From a virus, in IMG/VR virus record IMGVR_UViG_3300030047_001058, positions 1 to 21,812 of that record: DNA of 21,812 bases; one strand, 5' to 3'. Shown here piece by piece: positions 13,174-21,521 of the stretch (the first letter of the stretch is position 1; the number at the start of each line of letters is the position of its first letter). The notes beneath the pieces were generated by a model. That model was not told where the DNA came from, ran no database searches, and saw nothing but the letters and a program-made list of their open reading frames with translations. Made by a program: the position numbers and the translations under genes.

Positions 13174-14686
13174 GACCGTTGGCGTAGTATTATCATTAAA
13201 AGATAAATTTTCAACGCCATTAAAAAATATGGCTGAAAAACTCGGAACGAGTGAAAAAGCTTTAAAAAAAGCTAATTTGGAAATAACGAGATTTCAAAAT
13301 AATGCCGTTAAAAGTTTTAAAAAAACATCTGCCGTTATTGCTGGCGCAGGTGCGGCACTTATCGGGTTTGGTGTAGTTGCTACAAAAACAACTATGGATT
13401 ATGCAAAAGAAGTTAAAACAATGCAACGCCTTACGGGCGCGAGCGTTGAAGATGCATCTAAAATGGTTGCGGTAGGAAAACAATACGGCGTTAGCGCTGA
13501 TATGATGGCAAAATCCATAAGGATGCTTGCAATTAAAGCTGCGAACGGTGGCAAAGATTTTAAAAAATATGGACTTTCCGTTAAAGACGTTAACGGTCAA
13601 CTGCTACCAGCTACAAAGATTTTAGAAAATGTTGCAGATAAGTATAAGCAACTTGGTGGAGGCTTAAATGGCGCTGTTTTTGCTCAAAAAGTAATGGGTA
13701 AAGGTGCAATGAGTTTGATTCCATTGCTTGCAAAAGGCTCTAAAGGCGTTCAAGAAATGTACGAACAGGCTCAAAAAATGGGGCTTGTTTTGACAAACGA
13801 TAATATGGCGGCGTTCGCAAAGTTCAACCAAGTTCAAAAAATATTTAATCAATCTATGTTAGGAATTCAAGTAACAATTGGTACAAAGGTTTTGCCATAT
13901 CTTTCGCAACTTGCAGAGAAAGCACAAGTTGTTATAAAAAAAATCGATTTCCAAAAAGTAGGTGCAATAACAACGAAAGTTCTCAGCACGTTAGCAAATG
14001 CAACTATATTTGTAACAAAAAATTTAAACTGGCTTATTCCAGTTATGGGTGCTTTATATACAACTTTTACTGCGTTTAAAATTATAAATGCAGTATCTAC
14101 AGCAATGGAATCCTTTGCTGTAGTTTCAGCGGCAGTTAAAACAATGGGCGGACTTCAAAATGTCGTAATGGAAAGAAGTATAGTATTACAAAATCTAATG
14201 GCAATTAAGACAGGTATTGTGACAGCTGCTCAATGGTTATGGAATGCATCTATACTAGGCTGTCCTCTTTTGTTGGGAATTGCTGTTTTTGCTGGTTTTA
14301 TTGCAGGCCTTGTTTATATAGAAAAAAAATTTCATATTCTTACAAAAGCGGCTAACGCTTTAAAGAAGGTTTGGAATAGTATTGGTGATCACAAATCTAC
14401 CGATGTAAAAACGCCACCTGCTAAAAAAATACCACATCATGCACTGGGGACAAACTATTTTCAAGGGGGATTGACACATATTAACGAACGCGGTGGTGAG
14501 ATTGTAAACCTTCCTAGCGGTTCTCAAATAATTCCACACGATTTATCTAATAAAATGGTAAATAACGGAGGCAAAGGCGACATAACCGTAATTATTCAAG
14601 GTGATTTTATAGGAACGCGCGAAATGCTAAATAAACTCAAAACCCTATTAGCTAATGAATTTAGAACAAAAGTTCCAGTAACGTAG
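13166..14686 (+). CDS. tail tape measure protein (short)
   Basis: A 506-residue tape measure, which sets tail length. The N-terminal part (1-50) is a basic helix-rich region (LKDKFSTPLKNMAEKLG); hydrophobic segments lie near 54-75 (TSAVIAGAGAALIGFGVV), around 290-305 and 367-387 (PLLLGIAVFAGFIAGLVYI); the middle (LTGASVEDASKMVAVGKQYG) matches the phage tape-measure core domain. The end has the common HALGTNYFQGGLTHINERGG-type repeat. It is short for the family. At roughly 0.15 nm per residue of helix it would give a tail of about 75 nm, an estimate from general tape-measure scaling only. Confidence 0.9.
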   Translation: MGKTVGVVLSLKDKFSTPLKNMAEKLGTSEKALKKANLEITRFQNNAVKSFKKTSAVIAGAGAALIGFGVVATKTTMDYAKEVKTMQRLTGASVEDASKMVAVGKQYGVSADMMAKSIRMLAIKAANGGKDFKKYGLSVKDVNGQLLPATKILENVADKYKQLGGGLNGAVFAQKVMGKGAMSLIPLLAKGSKGVQEMYEQAQKMGLVLTNDNMAAFAKFNQVQKIFNQSMLGIQVTIGTKVLPYLSQLAEKAQVVIKKIDFQKVGAITTKVLSTLANATIFVTKNLNWLIPVMGALYTTFTAFKIINAVSTAMESFAVVSAAVKTMGGLQNVVMERSIVLQNLMAIKTGIVTAAQWLWNASILGCPLLLGIAVFAGFIAGLVYIEKKFHILTKAANALKKVWNSIGDHKSTDVKTPPAKKIPHHALGTNYFQGGLTHINERGGEIVNLPSGSQIIPHDLSNKMVNNGGKGDITVIIQGDFIGTREMLNKLKTLLANEFRTKVPVT

Positions 14687-14694
14687 GCGGATAA

Positions 14695-15153
14695 ATGAAT
14701 ATAATCGTAACAAATTTGATAGGAAGTACAATTCTTATAATTCCTGTTGTAAAAAATAACGTAAATATTGCATATAAAAATGACAATATAACTCTTGAAA
14801 CACTTAAAGGTAAAATAAATATTCCTACAGGAAGCGACTTAACTAAAATATCTTGGGATAGTTTTTTCCCAGTAAACAAAAATTACCCATTTACTGCACT
14901 CGGTGCAGAATCAAACGGTTGGGTTTATGTGGATTTTTTCAAGAATTTAAAAAAAGAATCTTTCCGAATAATAATAACAAACTCGTTTTTAAAAACGATA
15001 GTCAATATGTTAGTTACACTAGATGACTTTGAAATAACTACCGATAATGTCGGCGATATAAATTATTCAATAGCCATGAGTGAATTCCCAAATGGTAATG
15101 TTTGGAAATTCACGGATTTAGCAAATGATTTGATAAGGGGAAACAATGGATAG
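14695..15153 (+). CDS. XkdP-like baseplate/tube end protein lacking LysM
   Basis: A 152-residue protein between the tape measure and the hub, where PBSX-like phages carry XkdP. The core matches that family in general pattern: IPVVKNNVNIAYKNDNITLE, KINIPTGSDLTKISWDSFFP, then YPFTALG and a DFFKNLKK segment followed by strand-rich ITNSFLKTIVNMLVTL. The C-terminal LysM domain usual in XkdP is missing; the protein ends at NDLIRGNNG. It probably joins tube and hub. GGCGGAT precedes ATG 14695, and the stop overlaps the next start. Confidence 0.7.
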   Translation: MNIIVTNLIGSTILIIPVVKNNVNIAYKNDNITLETLKGKINIPTGSDLTKISWDSFFPVNKNYPFTALGAESNGWVYVDFFKNLKKESFRIIITNSFLKTIVNMLVTLDDFEITTDNVGDINYSIAMSEFPNGNVWKFTDLANDLIRGNNG

Positions 15154-16081
15154 AATCTATATCAATAATGAAGAAGTACAGAATGTAAGTAACATAAGAT
15201 GGCAGGACGATGTCGATACCTGTGCAACGATTTTCAACTTTTCCAGTGACACGCCATATGACGTGGGGACAACTTTTGTTTACACAGATGATACCGATTT
15301 TAAGATTATTGGCAAAATCATTGACCGAGACCGATGTAAAAAGAACGAATATGATTATACTTGTTATGATTTTGGATTTTATCTTTGCAATAATACCTGG
15401 ACAATTCAGTTTAAATGTGATGCTTATACCGCAATTAAACAATTATGTTCCGAAATTGGGTTACCTATAGGCAATATTGAAGTTAAAAAAATTGATATCA
15501 ATAAAATTTACAGGGGCGAAAAAGTATCAGACATCTTAAGAAGTATTCTTGATATTGTTGAAATAAAAGCAGGAGTCGAATACATAATTGATTGTAAAGA
15601 CGCTAAAGTTAATGTGTTAAAATATAAAAATAAGGACAATATCCAATACAAACTAAGCGATTTTATCTGCGCAGATGTTTCAAACACTATAAGTGATTTT
15701 AATATAAAAGAATCTATGATGGATTTGAAAAACAAAATATTTGTCAACAATGATCAGGCAAAAAATATAAAGAGTTTAACTTCTGTACAAGATGATGATT
15801 CAATTAAAAAATACGGACAACTATCTGAATTTATTGAAATTGACAAAGACATAAAAGCGAACCCTCAAAAAATAGCAAATCAGAAGGTCCATGAACTCAG
15901 AAAACCTGCAAAAAGTATAAGTATTACTATATTGGGAACAAATGAGATAAGAAAAGGCACAATATTATCTCTAAAAGATGATACATTAAACATCAACGGT
16001 AAATATCTAGTGGTTACTTCTGACCACAATATTGAGAGAAACAGGCATGAAGTTGATGTTGATTTGCAATTGCAAACTTAA
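15146..16081 (+). CDS. baseplate hub protein, XkdQ-like (late control gene D type)
   Basis: A 311-residue hub protein. It has an N-terminal beta domain (MDRIYINNEEVQNVSNIRW, IIGKIIDRDRCKKNEYDYTC), a middle segment with AIKQLCSEIGLPIGNI and GEKVSDILRSILDI, and a C-terminal part with PQKIANQKVHELRKPAKSIS and GTILSLKD, matching XkdQ/YqbQ and the gpD-like hub fold. It forms the ring at the tube tip. AAGGGGA lies before ATG 15146. It ends at TAA 16079-16081 and shares four bases with the stop of the convergent gene on the other strand. In most relatives the XkdR-like gene follows directly; here it is separated by the moron. Confidence 0.85.
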   Translation: MDRIYINNEEVQNVSNIRWQDDVDTCATIFNFSSDTPYDVGTTFVYTDDTDFKIIGKIIDRDRCKKNEYDYTCYDFGFYLCNNTWTIQFKCDAYTAIKQLCSEIGLPIGNIEVKKIDINKIYRGEKVSDILRSILDIVEIKAGVEYIIDCKDAKVNVLKYKNKDNIQYKLSDFICADVSNTISDFNIKESMMDLKNKIFVNNDQAKNIKSLTSVQDDDSIKKYGQLSEFIEIDKDIKANPQKIANQKVHELRKPAKSISITILGTNEIRKGTILSLKDDTLNINGKYLVVTSDHNIERNRHEVDVDLQLQT

Positions 16082-16374
16082 TTATGGTAGTTCTCGTAAT
16101 ATACGTCGGTAACTTCTTTTTGGTGAGCATCTATAGGCCCACGATCAACCCAATGATTTGGGTCTGATTTATCTAAATATTTTTTATCATAAGCATCTTC
16201 TAACCGTTTATGTAAATTTTCATTATAAGAGTTATCAATCCAATGACCACTGTTAGCAAGTTCTTCTTTCGTATAATTGCCAGGGGTTTTTACATCACAA
16301 ATCCCAGCAAATGAAGGTATTTGCATAAAAAACATAAATAAAAGCAATATTAAACATTTAGCTTTGCTATTCAT
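16078..16374 (-). CDS. small exported protein on the opposite strand (moron candidate)
   Basis: A 98-residue protein with a clear signal peptide: MNSKAKC, a hydrophobic core LILLLFMFFMQI, and SFA before G24 as a type I signal peptidase site. The mature 75 residues are hydrophilic, with one Cys (C26) and two HW(I/V)D motifs 30 residues apart (44-47 and 74-77). No lipobox is seen at C26 (AGIC is not a fit). I recognise no family. It interrupts the baseplate run, is the only antisense gene in the window, and has its own promoter and AAGGAGA ribosome site. Export while in the host suggests envelope modification or superinfection exclusion, which is inference. Confidence 0.75.
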   Translation of the reverse strand: MNSKAKCLILLLFMFFMQIPSFAGICDVKTPGNYTKEELANSGHWIDNSYNENLHKRLEDAYDKKYLDKSDPNHWVDRGPIDAHQKEVTDVYYENYHN

Positions 16375-16380
16375 GTGATG

Positions 16381-16421
16381 TCTCCTTGCTTTTATTATAG
16401 TTCATATTCTTAAAATTTCAA
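16381..16421 (-). promoter_or_regulatory. near-consensus sigma70 promoter and RBS for the antisense gene
   Basis: On the minus strand TTGAAA (16421-16416), 16 bases, then a perfect TATAAT (16399-16394). AAGGAGA (16387-16381) follows as ribosome site, six bases before the ATG (16374-16372). This is the best promoter in the window. It is independent of the late operon, so the gene could be expressed constantly by the host polymerase. Confidence 0.8.
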
Positions 16422-16440
16422 GTATATAAAGGTTACAAAA

Positions 16441-16896
16441 ATGAATAAAGAAAAGAAAGATTTTACTTCTCTGTTGGTTGAGCAGTTTAAAAGCTGTACT
16501 AATCCACCAAATTACAAAGAGGCGATAATAGCAAAAGTTATTACTGTAGAGCCTTTAAGTCTTCATATAGATAGTGACAAAACGTTACTCACAGAAGGCG
16601 AAAACCTCTTGATTGCAGAGGGATTCAGGTTTCGTTGCAATATAGATAAGACAACAGCTTTATCACAAGGAGTGCCTAGCGATTTAACAAGCGCAAAAGG
16701 TGTTAAAGAAACTCATTCATACACGCCAAACAATGCTTGTAATATGCCTAATGCAATTTCTTATCTTGCAGAGGCGATTGAAAAAATTAACACCGAATTA
16801 CTTGCATATAAATGTATGCTCAAACAAGGCGATTATGTCATTATTTGTCCTACAGAAATAAGCGAAAAATATATAGTTATAGAAAAGGTTCTTTAA
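16441..16896 (+). CDS. XkdR-like baseplate protein (DUF2577)
   Basis: A 151-residue protein of the DUF2577/XkdR family. It begins with an N-terminal helix (DFTSLLVEQFKS), then the typical AKVITVEPLSLHID strand segment and a final strand pair LKQGDYVIICPTE and SEKYIVIEKVL. The family sits between hub and gp25-like wedge protein in PBSX-like tails and is thought to contribute to the inner baseplate. AAAGGTT precedes ATG 16441. Its upstream region also holds the divergent promoter of the antisense gene, so the two transcripts run apart from this point. Confidence 0.8.
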   Translation: MNKEKKDFTSLLVEQFKSCTNPPNYKEAIIAKVITVEPLSLHIDSDKTLLTEGENLLIAEGFRFRCNIDKTTALSQGVPSDLTSAKGVKETHSYTPNNACNMPNAISYLAEAIEKINTELLAYKCMLKQGDYVIICPTEISEKYIVIEKVL

Positions 16897-17351
16897 TGTT
16901 TCCTGAAGTAGATTTATTATCCATAATGGAAAATATCCAATCGAGTAATATTATTGACACAACGGTCAAAAATTCGCTTGAATTTAGCTTTGGCACTAAA
17001 ACATTCAATGTTGTTGATGGAAATCCAGTCACGAATGCAGATATCGCAGCGACTGAACAATGGATAACATTGTTTATGAAAACGAATAAAGATTGTATTC
17101 CTATTTATAAAGGTACAAAATTTGGTACATCTATCCGTAAATTATTTGGCTACAAAGCTTTAAACAATGGTTTTTATGAATCAGAAATTGAAAGAGAAGT
17201 CAGAGAAGGTTTTCTACTTTGTCCGACGATAAAACAAGTTACGTCATTTAATATGTCAAAAAGCGGTAAATTTCTAGTGATTGATGTAAGCGTAGAATTA
17301 CAAAACAACACAATTTTAAACACATCAACAGAGGTAAGCGTAAATGTCTGA
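16896..17351 (+). CDS. XkdS-like baseplate wedge protein (DUF2634, gp25-related)
   Basis: A 151-residue protein starting MFPEVDLLSIMENIQ at ATG 16896, which overlaps the previous TAA (TAATG). A longer frame from 16812 would lie inside the XkdR-like gene and was rejected. Family features are SLEFSFGTKTFNVVDGNP, ATEQWITLFMKTNKD, the IPIYKGTKFGTSIRKLFGYK segment and EIEREVREGFLLCPTI. It corresponds to the T4 gp25-like wedge component that nucleates sheath assembly on the baseplate. Confidence 0.85.
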   Translation: MFPEVDLLSIMENIQSSNIIDTTVKNSLEFSFGTKTFNVVDGNPVTNADIAATEQWITLFMKTNKDCIPIYKGTKFGTSIRKLFGYKALNNGFYESEIEREVREGFLLCPTIKQVTSFNMSKSGKFLVIDVSVELQNNTILNTSTEVSVNV

Positions 17352-18456
17352 TATGATTGAAACAAAAACACAAGATGAATTAACGGCAGATTTAATCAAT
17401 AATATGCCAAGTGGATATCAAACATCAACAGGGTTCCCAATTGGTGATTTTTTTACAGCTATTGGAATTGTTTTAAAACCTTTTTGGAATTCAATAGTTT
17501 CTATTTATCAAATGCTTACCGATTTAAGCAACTGGGATTTATCATTATTAAAAATCTTTTGTTACGAAAGAAGAAATATAATATATAAAGAAGCAAGCGC
17601 ATCTAGCGGGTATCTTACTGTAACTGGTGATTTTTCTTTAAATGTTGGTGATCAGTTTCAAACTTCAGGCGGAATTATCTTTGAAGTAACCGAGGCAACG
17701 GCATCAACCAATGAAAGTGCAAGCGTACCAGTTCAATGTACAATTACAGGCATGAGTGGAAATGTCGCAGTAAACACAATTACACTAATGCCTATAACTC
17801 TAACTGGTGTTACTTCTGTAACAAACGAAACCGCGTTTACAAATGGTTATGATGAAGAGGGCAAATCCTCATATCTTCAACGTTATTATGATGATTTAGC
17901 AATGCCTATCATTAGTGGAAATAAGGCAAATTATAAAAAATTGGCTAAAGAGTGTGGAGGTGTTGGCGATGCTCGTGTAGTTTCTTTATGGAACGGTGAT
18001 AATACAGTCAAGGTTATTATTATAAATTCCAATTATATTAATGCAGATGACACATTGATATCAGAAGTTCAACAATATATCGACCCATATACTTTAACTG
18101 ATGGAGTAAAAGTTGGTTGGGGAGAAGGAAACGGACAAGCTCCGTGTGGTGCATATTGTACAGTTGTTAGTGCAACTGCATTAGATATAAACATTAGCGC
18201 AAATGTTATTTACAATAGTCAGTATTTAAAAGCTGATGTCGATTCGGCTATAAGTGCAAATATAGCGAGTTATTTAAAAACAGTTGCGTTTAATCAAAAT
18301 TATTTAAGCTATGCAAAAATTGGGGAATCAATTTTGAATACTGTGGGAGTAATCGATTATAATACATTATTAGTTAATTCAGGAACAAGCAATATATCTA
18401 TTCCAGATGAAGACGTTGCCGTATTAAAAACAACTACCTTTACAGAGGTCTCATAA
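17344..18456 (+). CDS. baseplate J-like protein, XkdT-like
   Basis: A 370-residue baseplate wedge protein of the Baseplate J / gp47-like family. It has an N-terminal helical domain (ETKTQDELTADLINNMPSG), a GDQFQTSGGIIFEVTEATAS beta segment, a central DEEGKSSYLQRYYDDLAMP helix and AKECGGVGDARVVSLWNGDN, and a C-terminal VGVIDYNTLLVNSG. All are standard for the family. Its start overlaps the XkdS-like gene by eight bases, with GAGGTAA as ribosome site. It joins with XkdS and XkdU to form the wedge complex. Confidence 0.92.
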   Translation: MSDMIETKTQDELTADLINNMPSGYQTSTGFPIGDFFTAIGIVLKPFWNSIVSIYQMLTDLSNWDLSLLKIFCYERRNIIYKEASASSGYLTVTGDFSLNVGDQFQTSGGIIFEVTEATASTNESASVPVQCTITGMSGNVAVNTITLMPITLTGVTSVTNETAFTNGYDEEGKSSYLQRYYDDLAMPIISGNKANYKKLAKECGGVGDARVVSLWNGDNTVKVIIINSNYINADDTLISEVQQYIDPYTLTDGVKVGWGEGNGQAPCGAYCTVVSATALDINISANVIYNSQYLKADVDSAISANIASYLKTVAFNQNYLSYAKIGESILNTVGVIDYNTLLVNSGTSNISIPDEDVAVLKTTTFTEVS

Positions 18457-19001
18457 TGGTTACAAAAGATGGTTTTTTAAATTTGTTACCAAGTTTATAC
18501 CGTTTAGACACTTTTTTAAATGATTTATTTACAAGTATTGCAAATGTTTTTAATAAAACTCAAAATTTAATAATATCTGTAAAGAATGAGTTTAATTTTT
18601 CTACAATGGTTTATCGGATTCCTTATTATGAGAATCTTTTAAAGATAATACCCACATCAAACCAAACATTAGATGATAGGCGCGCAATGATCAGAGCGCG
18701 CTGGATTGCAAAAGGTCACAATAGTATACAATTATTGCAAAACGTTCTTAATTCTTGGATTAATGGCGAAACAGAAATCCACTTTATTGATGGGAAATTA
18801 AAAATAACCTTCAATTCTATCTATGGAATCCCTACAAATTTTCAAGCGGTTTTAGATACTCTCGATATAATAAAACCCGCGCATCTAGCATATCTAATCA
18901 TTTATAAGTATCTGTTAATTGAAGATATCCATGAAGTAATGACCTTGGAAGATTTAGAGACGTTAACACTAGATAAATTCGCAGGTATAGAGAGCTTATA
19001 G
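18456..19001 (+). CDS. XkdU/YmfQ-like baseplate protein (DUF2313)
   Basis: A 181-residue protein of the DUF2313 family, the usual last baseplate gene before the tail fibres. It starts LLPSLYRLDTFLNDLFTSIA, continues with RRAMIRARWIAKGHNSIQLL and LDIIKPAHLAYLIIYKY, the family's end segment. It is comparable to P2 gpI, the third wedge component that offers the attachment site for fibres. TAATG overlap with XkdT. Confidence 0.85.
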   Translation: MVTKDGFLNLLPSLYRLDTFLNDLFTSIANVFNKTQNLIISVKNEFNFSTMVYRIPYYENLLKIIPTSNQTLDDRRAMIRARWIAKGHNSIQLLQNVLNSWINGETEIHFIDGKLKITFNSIYGIPTNFQAVLDTLDIIKPAHLAYLIIYKYLLIEDIHEVMTLEDLETLTLDKFAGIESL

Positions 19002-19013
19002 AAAGGAACTGGC

Positions 19014-20156
19014 ATGTCAAGTTCAACTACAAATATAAATTTATTCAAATATGATACTGTTGCAGACAAAAAAAGCACGTTTAATATTAATACTGCTCTA
19101 AATGATAATTTTGATAAAATTGACTCAAATTGTATAAATAAAGCAGGAACAGTAGCTTTTACTGCAGAACAAAAAGGTATTGATGCTTCAAATTCAACTG
19201 GTTTAACAACTTTACAACAAGTGCAATCTTTAATTTCTGCCGTAAATGTATTTACTGCGGACACTTCCAATATGCCCACAATATCAAATGCTCTACTAAC
19301 TGGAATCATTTCTACAACCGCGGGCAGTGCGACTTTAACTGGTTTCAACACAAAATTTATGACAGAAACATCTGCTGGAAAAATTATAAATATTGCTGGG
19401 ACTTATTATACAGTAGCAAGTGTTTCGAACGACAATACTATGACACTTACTTCACCTGTTTCAACTACATATAGTGCAATTAAGATGTGCTTCAATGATA
19501 GAATCTCTTTTAATGATGGCTTTTGTTATGATTTGTTAACAAAAATAAAAATTACAAGTTTGGGAATAATTAAAAAACTTGATTCAATTTTTGCTACTGG
19601 AAACGGAAACGGCGGGCTTGATATAGGCTCAAAAGCTATATCTACTTGCTATCATTGTTTTGCCATTTCAAAACCAGACGGAACAAGTGATTTCTTGTTT
19701 AGTTTAAGTCCAACTGATCCAACAATGCCAGGCGACTTTATTAATAAAAGACGTATTGGGTCAATACTCATAGATTCAAGTGGGAATATTATACCATTTA
19801 TTCAAAATGGTAATTATTTCACATTTAAATATGTTATCCAAACGCTTAATGGTAGTGGAAATAATGCAAGAACGCCACTAACATTACCAGTTCCACCTAA
19901 TACTAGAGCTTTTTTAGTCTTGTATTTGACATCTTCTACTTCAGGAAACTCATATATGGGAATATATGACAAAACTTGCCCTAATGGCGGTTATGTTCAA
20001 ATAGCAGGTGCTCCATCTGCTGTGGATACCATTTATGGCGAAGTATTTGTGGATTCAAATTCACAAGTAGACTACATAACTGGCTCAGGTGCTGGTGCTC
20101 CAAGTTCCAAAACAATACAAACGACTGGTTATCTTGATAAGAGAGGAACAAATTGA
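19014..20156 (+). CDS. tail fibre protein
   Basis: A 380-residue fibre. The N-terminus (STTNINLFKYDTVADKKSTF, then NTALNDNFDKIDSN) is the usual anchoring start of fibres in this class of phages. The middle is Ser/Thr/Asn/Gly-rich with strand-like repeats (ISTTAGSATLTGFNTKFM). It continues with FLFSLSPTDPTMPGDFINKR and IGSILIDSSGNIIPFIQNG. The C-terminal third, from about residue 285, is beta-rich and ends AGAPSSKTIQTTGYLDKRG, probably the receptor-binding part. The fibre determines host range. GAAAGGAAC precedes ATG 19014. No template/variable repeat pair of a diversity-generating system is visible. Confidence 0.8.
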   Translation: MSSSTTNINLFKYDTVADKKSTFNINTALNDNFDKIDSNCINKAGTVAFTAEQKGIDASNSTGLTTLQQVQSLISAVNVFTADTSNMPTISNALLTGIISTTAGSATLTGFNTKFMTETSAGKIINIAGTYYTVASVSNDNTMTLTSPVSTTYSAIKMCFNDRISFNDGFCYDLLTKIKITSLGIIKKLDSIFATGNGNGGLDIGSKAISTCYHCFAISKPDGTSDFLFSLSPTDPTMPGDFINKRRIGSILIDSSGNIIPFIQNGNYFTFKYVIQTLNGSGNNARTPLTLPVPPNTRAFLVLYLTSSTSGNSYMGIYDKTCPNGGYVQIAGAPSAVDTIYGEVFVDSNSQVDYITGSGAGAPSSKTIQTTGYLDKRGTN

Positions 20157-20743
20157 TGAAAAAATATGTTGAACAATTAATTGATGGCCGAATAATTCAA
20201 TACGATACCATCCAGTTTGAGAAAAAATTACCTTTAGTTGATGTCCCAAAAGATTACAAAGACAACGAAAATAAATACATCTTTGATGGTTTAAAATTTA
20301 ATGATATTTCCCAAACACCTGATTATATTACAGATCAACTTACAAGTGCAAAAACGGTAAAACTTACCGAAGTAAATACCAAAGCCTACGATTATGAAGA
20401 TAATGGCTCAATTTCTTATACAGGAATTAACGCGGATGGCAATTCTGTTACTGTTCAAATTGAAACCTCTGACAAAAACATTGGTAAAATCAATGGTCTA
20501 ATTAATATGTTTAATGCCGAAAAAATTACTCAATATATTTGGTCGGCTAAAGACGATACACAATTTATTATTAAAAAAGACGATGCGTACAATCTATCGG
20601 GTTTATTTGCTGAATTCAGTTCTAAAATTTGGATTGAAAAACAACCTTATTTTAAAAACTTGGTTGAAAAAGCAACTACTATAGATGAACTCAACACAAT
20701 TGGAGTTGATTATTCACTCGATGTACCGACAGTAAGTTTATAA
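20156..20743 (+). CDS. tail fibre-associated protein with DUF4376-like region
   Basis: A 195-residue protein placed directly after the fibre gene, in the place of fibre assembly or accessory proteins. I use ATG 20156 (TGATG overlap); TTG 20153 is also possible, and GAGG at 20143-20146 could serve both. The first third contains VEQLIDGRIIQYDTI and VPKDYKDNENKYIF. Residues about 65-160 (TSAKTVKLTEVNTKAYDYED, then IWSAKDDTQFIIKKDDAY) resemble the DUF4376 domain often found after fibres. Chaperone activity is inference from position. Confidence 0.65.
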   Translation: MKKYVEQLIDGRIIQYDTIQFEKKLPLVDVPKDYKDNENKYIFDGLKFNDISQTPDYITDQLTSAKTVKLTEVNTKAYDYEDNGSISYTGINADGNSVTVQIETSDKNIGKINGLINMFNAEKITQYIWSAKDDTQFIIKKDDAYNLSGLFAEFSSKIWIEKQPYFKNLVEKATTIDELNTIGVDYSLDVPTVSL

Positions 20744-20754
20744 GGAATTAGAAT

Positions 20755-21000
20755 ATGTTTCAATTACCATTTTCCCCTGAAGTGATTTCAAAATTACTAG
20801 GTGTTTCATTTTCTGCTGTTATTTTACTTTGGCTTGCATGGTTGTGGATAAAAGACCAATTTAGCACAATTAATAAAACTATTGAAAAAATGAAAGAAGA
20901 TTATCAGACGTGTAAATACTGTGAAATGCAACACGTTAATTTAACAAAAACATTGCAAAGCATGGATGGAAAACTCGATATTTTGATAGAAAAAAGATAG
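20755..21000 (+). CDS. holin-like small membrane protein
   Basis: An 81-residue protein with one hydrophobic span at residues about 13-32 (LLGVSFSAVILLWLAWLWI), a charged loop, and a C-terminal helical region with CKYC and a coiled-coil-like KTLQSMDGKLDILIEK. It sits immediately before the likely endolysin gene with AAGGAAT as ribosome site, which argues for a holin or other lysis factor. A single-span holin or a membrane-anchored regulator are both possible. The CxxC pair is unusual for holins. Confidence 0.6.
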   Translation: MFQLPFSPEVISKLLGVSFSAVILLWLAWLWIKDQFSTINKTIEKMKEDYQTCKYCEMQHVNLTKTLQSMDGKLDILIEKR

Positions 21001-21008
21001 GAGAAAAT

Positions 21009-21506
21009 ATGAGCTACGCTGAATATTTATTAAATGCAAAATCAAAAAAAATATCTGATCACTTCACATTATATGATGTTTGTCATTCAGATACGGCATT
21101 GAAAAATAAAATTGACAACACGCCTACGCCTCAAATAATAATCAACTCAACATTATTAGCTAACAGATGCTTAGAAACAATTAGGAATCATTTTAACAAG
21201 CCCTTAATAGTTAATTGTATATTTAGGTGTCAAATATTAAATACAAAGGTTGGGGGCGCTACAAATAGCCAACATCGTTTCGGACAAGCGTGTGACTTTA
21301 CAGTTTCGGGTGCAGATTTAAAAATTGTCTTTGCGTGGTGCAAAGCTAATTTGAATTATGACCAATTGATTTATGAAACCACTACAAAAATTGACCCTGT
21401 AACCAAAAAGGTTATTTATACGCGCTGGATACACATTAGTTATTCAAATATTAGAAATAGAAAAGAAGCACTCACTTCACTCAATGGGTTTTACACAAAA
21501 GCATAA
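21009..21506 (+). CDS. peptidase M15 family endolysin
   Basis: A 165-residue zinc peptidase of the M15 (VanY/D-Ala-D-Ala carboxypeptidase-like, Peptidase_M15_3) family. It opens with the YDVCHSDTALKNKIDNTP pattern. The metal site is visible in SQHRFGQACDF (H89, D96) and WIHISY (H142), with catalytic acid E123 in YDQLIYE. All expected residues are present. It cuts peptide stems or cross-links of peptidoglycan. No signal peptide or cell-wall binding domain is present, so it needs the holin to reach the wall. TAGGAGAA precedes ATG 21009. A tail-borne peptidase is less likely given its place in the lysis cassette. Confidence 0.88.
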   Translation: MSYAEYLLNAKSKKISDHFTLYDVCHSDTALKNKIDNTPTPQIIINSTLLANRCLETIRNHFNKPLIVNCIFRCQILNTKVGGATNSQHRFGQACDFTVSGADLKIVFAWCKANLNYDQLIYETTTKIDPVTKKVIYTRWIHISYSNIRNRKEALTSLNGFYTKA

Positions 21507-21521
21507 GAAAGAAGGCAAATT

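Noticed and set aside
16812-16895. Longer start for the XkdS-like protein within the XkdR-like gene
   Set aside because: The extra residues do not fit the family, and ATG 16896 lies in a typical TAATG junction.
19014-20156. Diversity-generating retroelement at the tail fibre
   Set aside because: No second copy of the fibre's 3' end and no reverse transcriptase gene is in the window.
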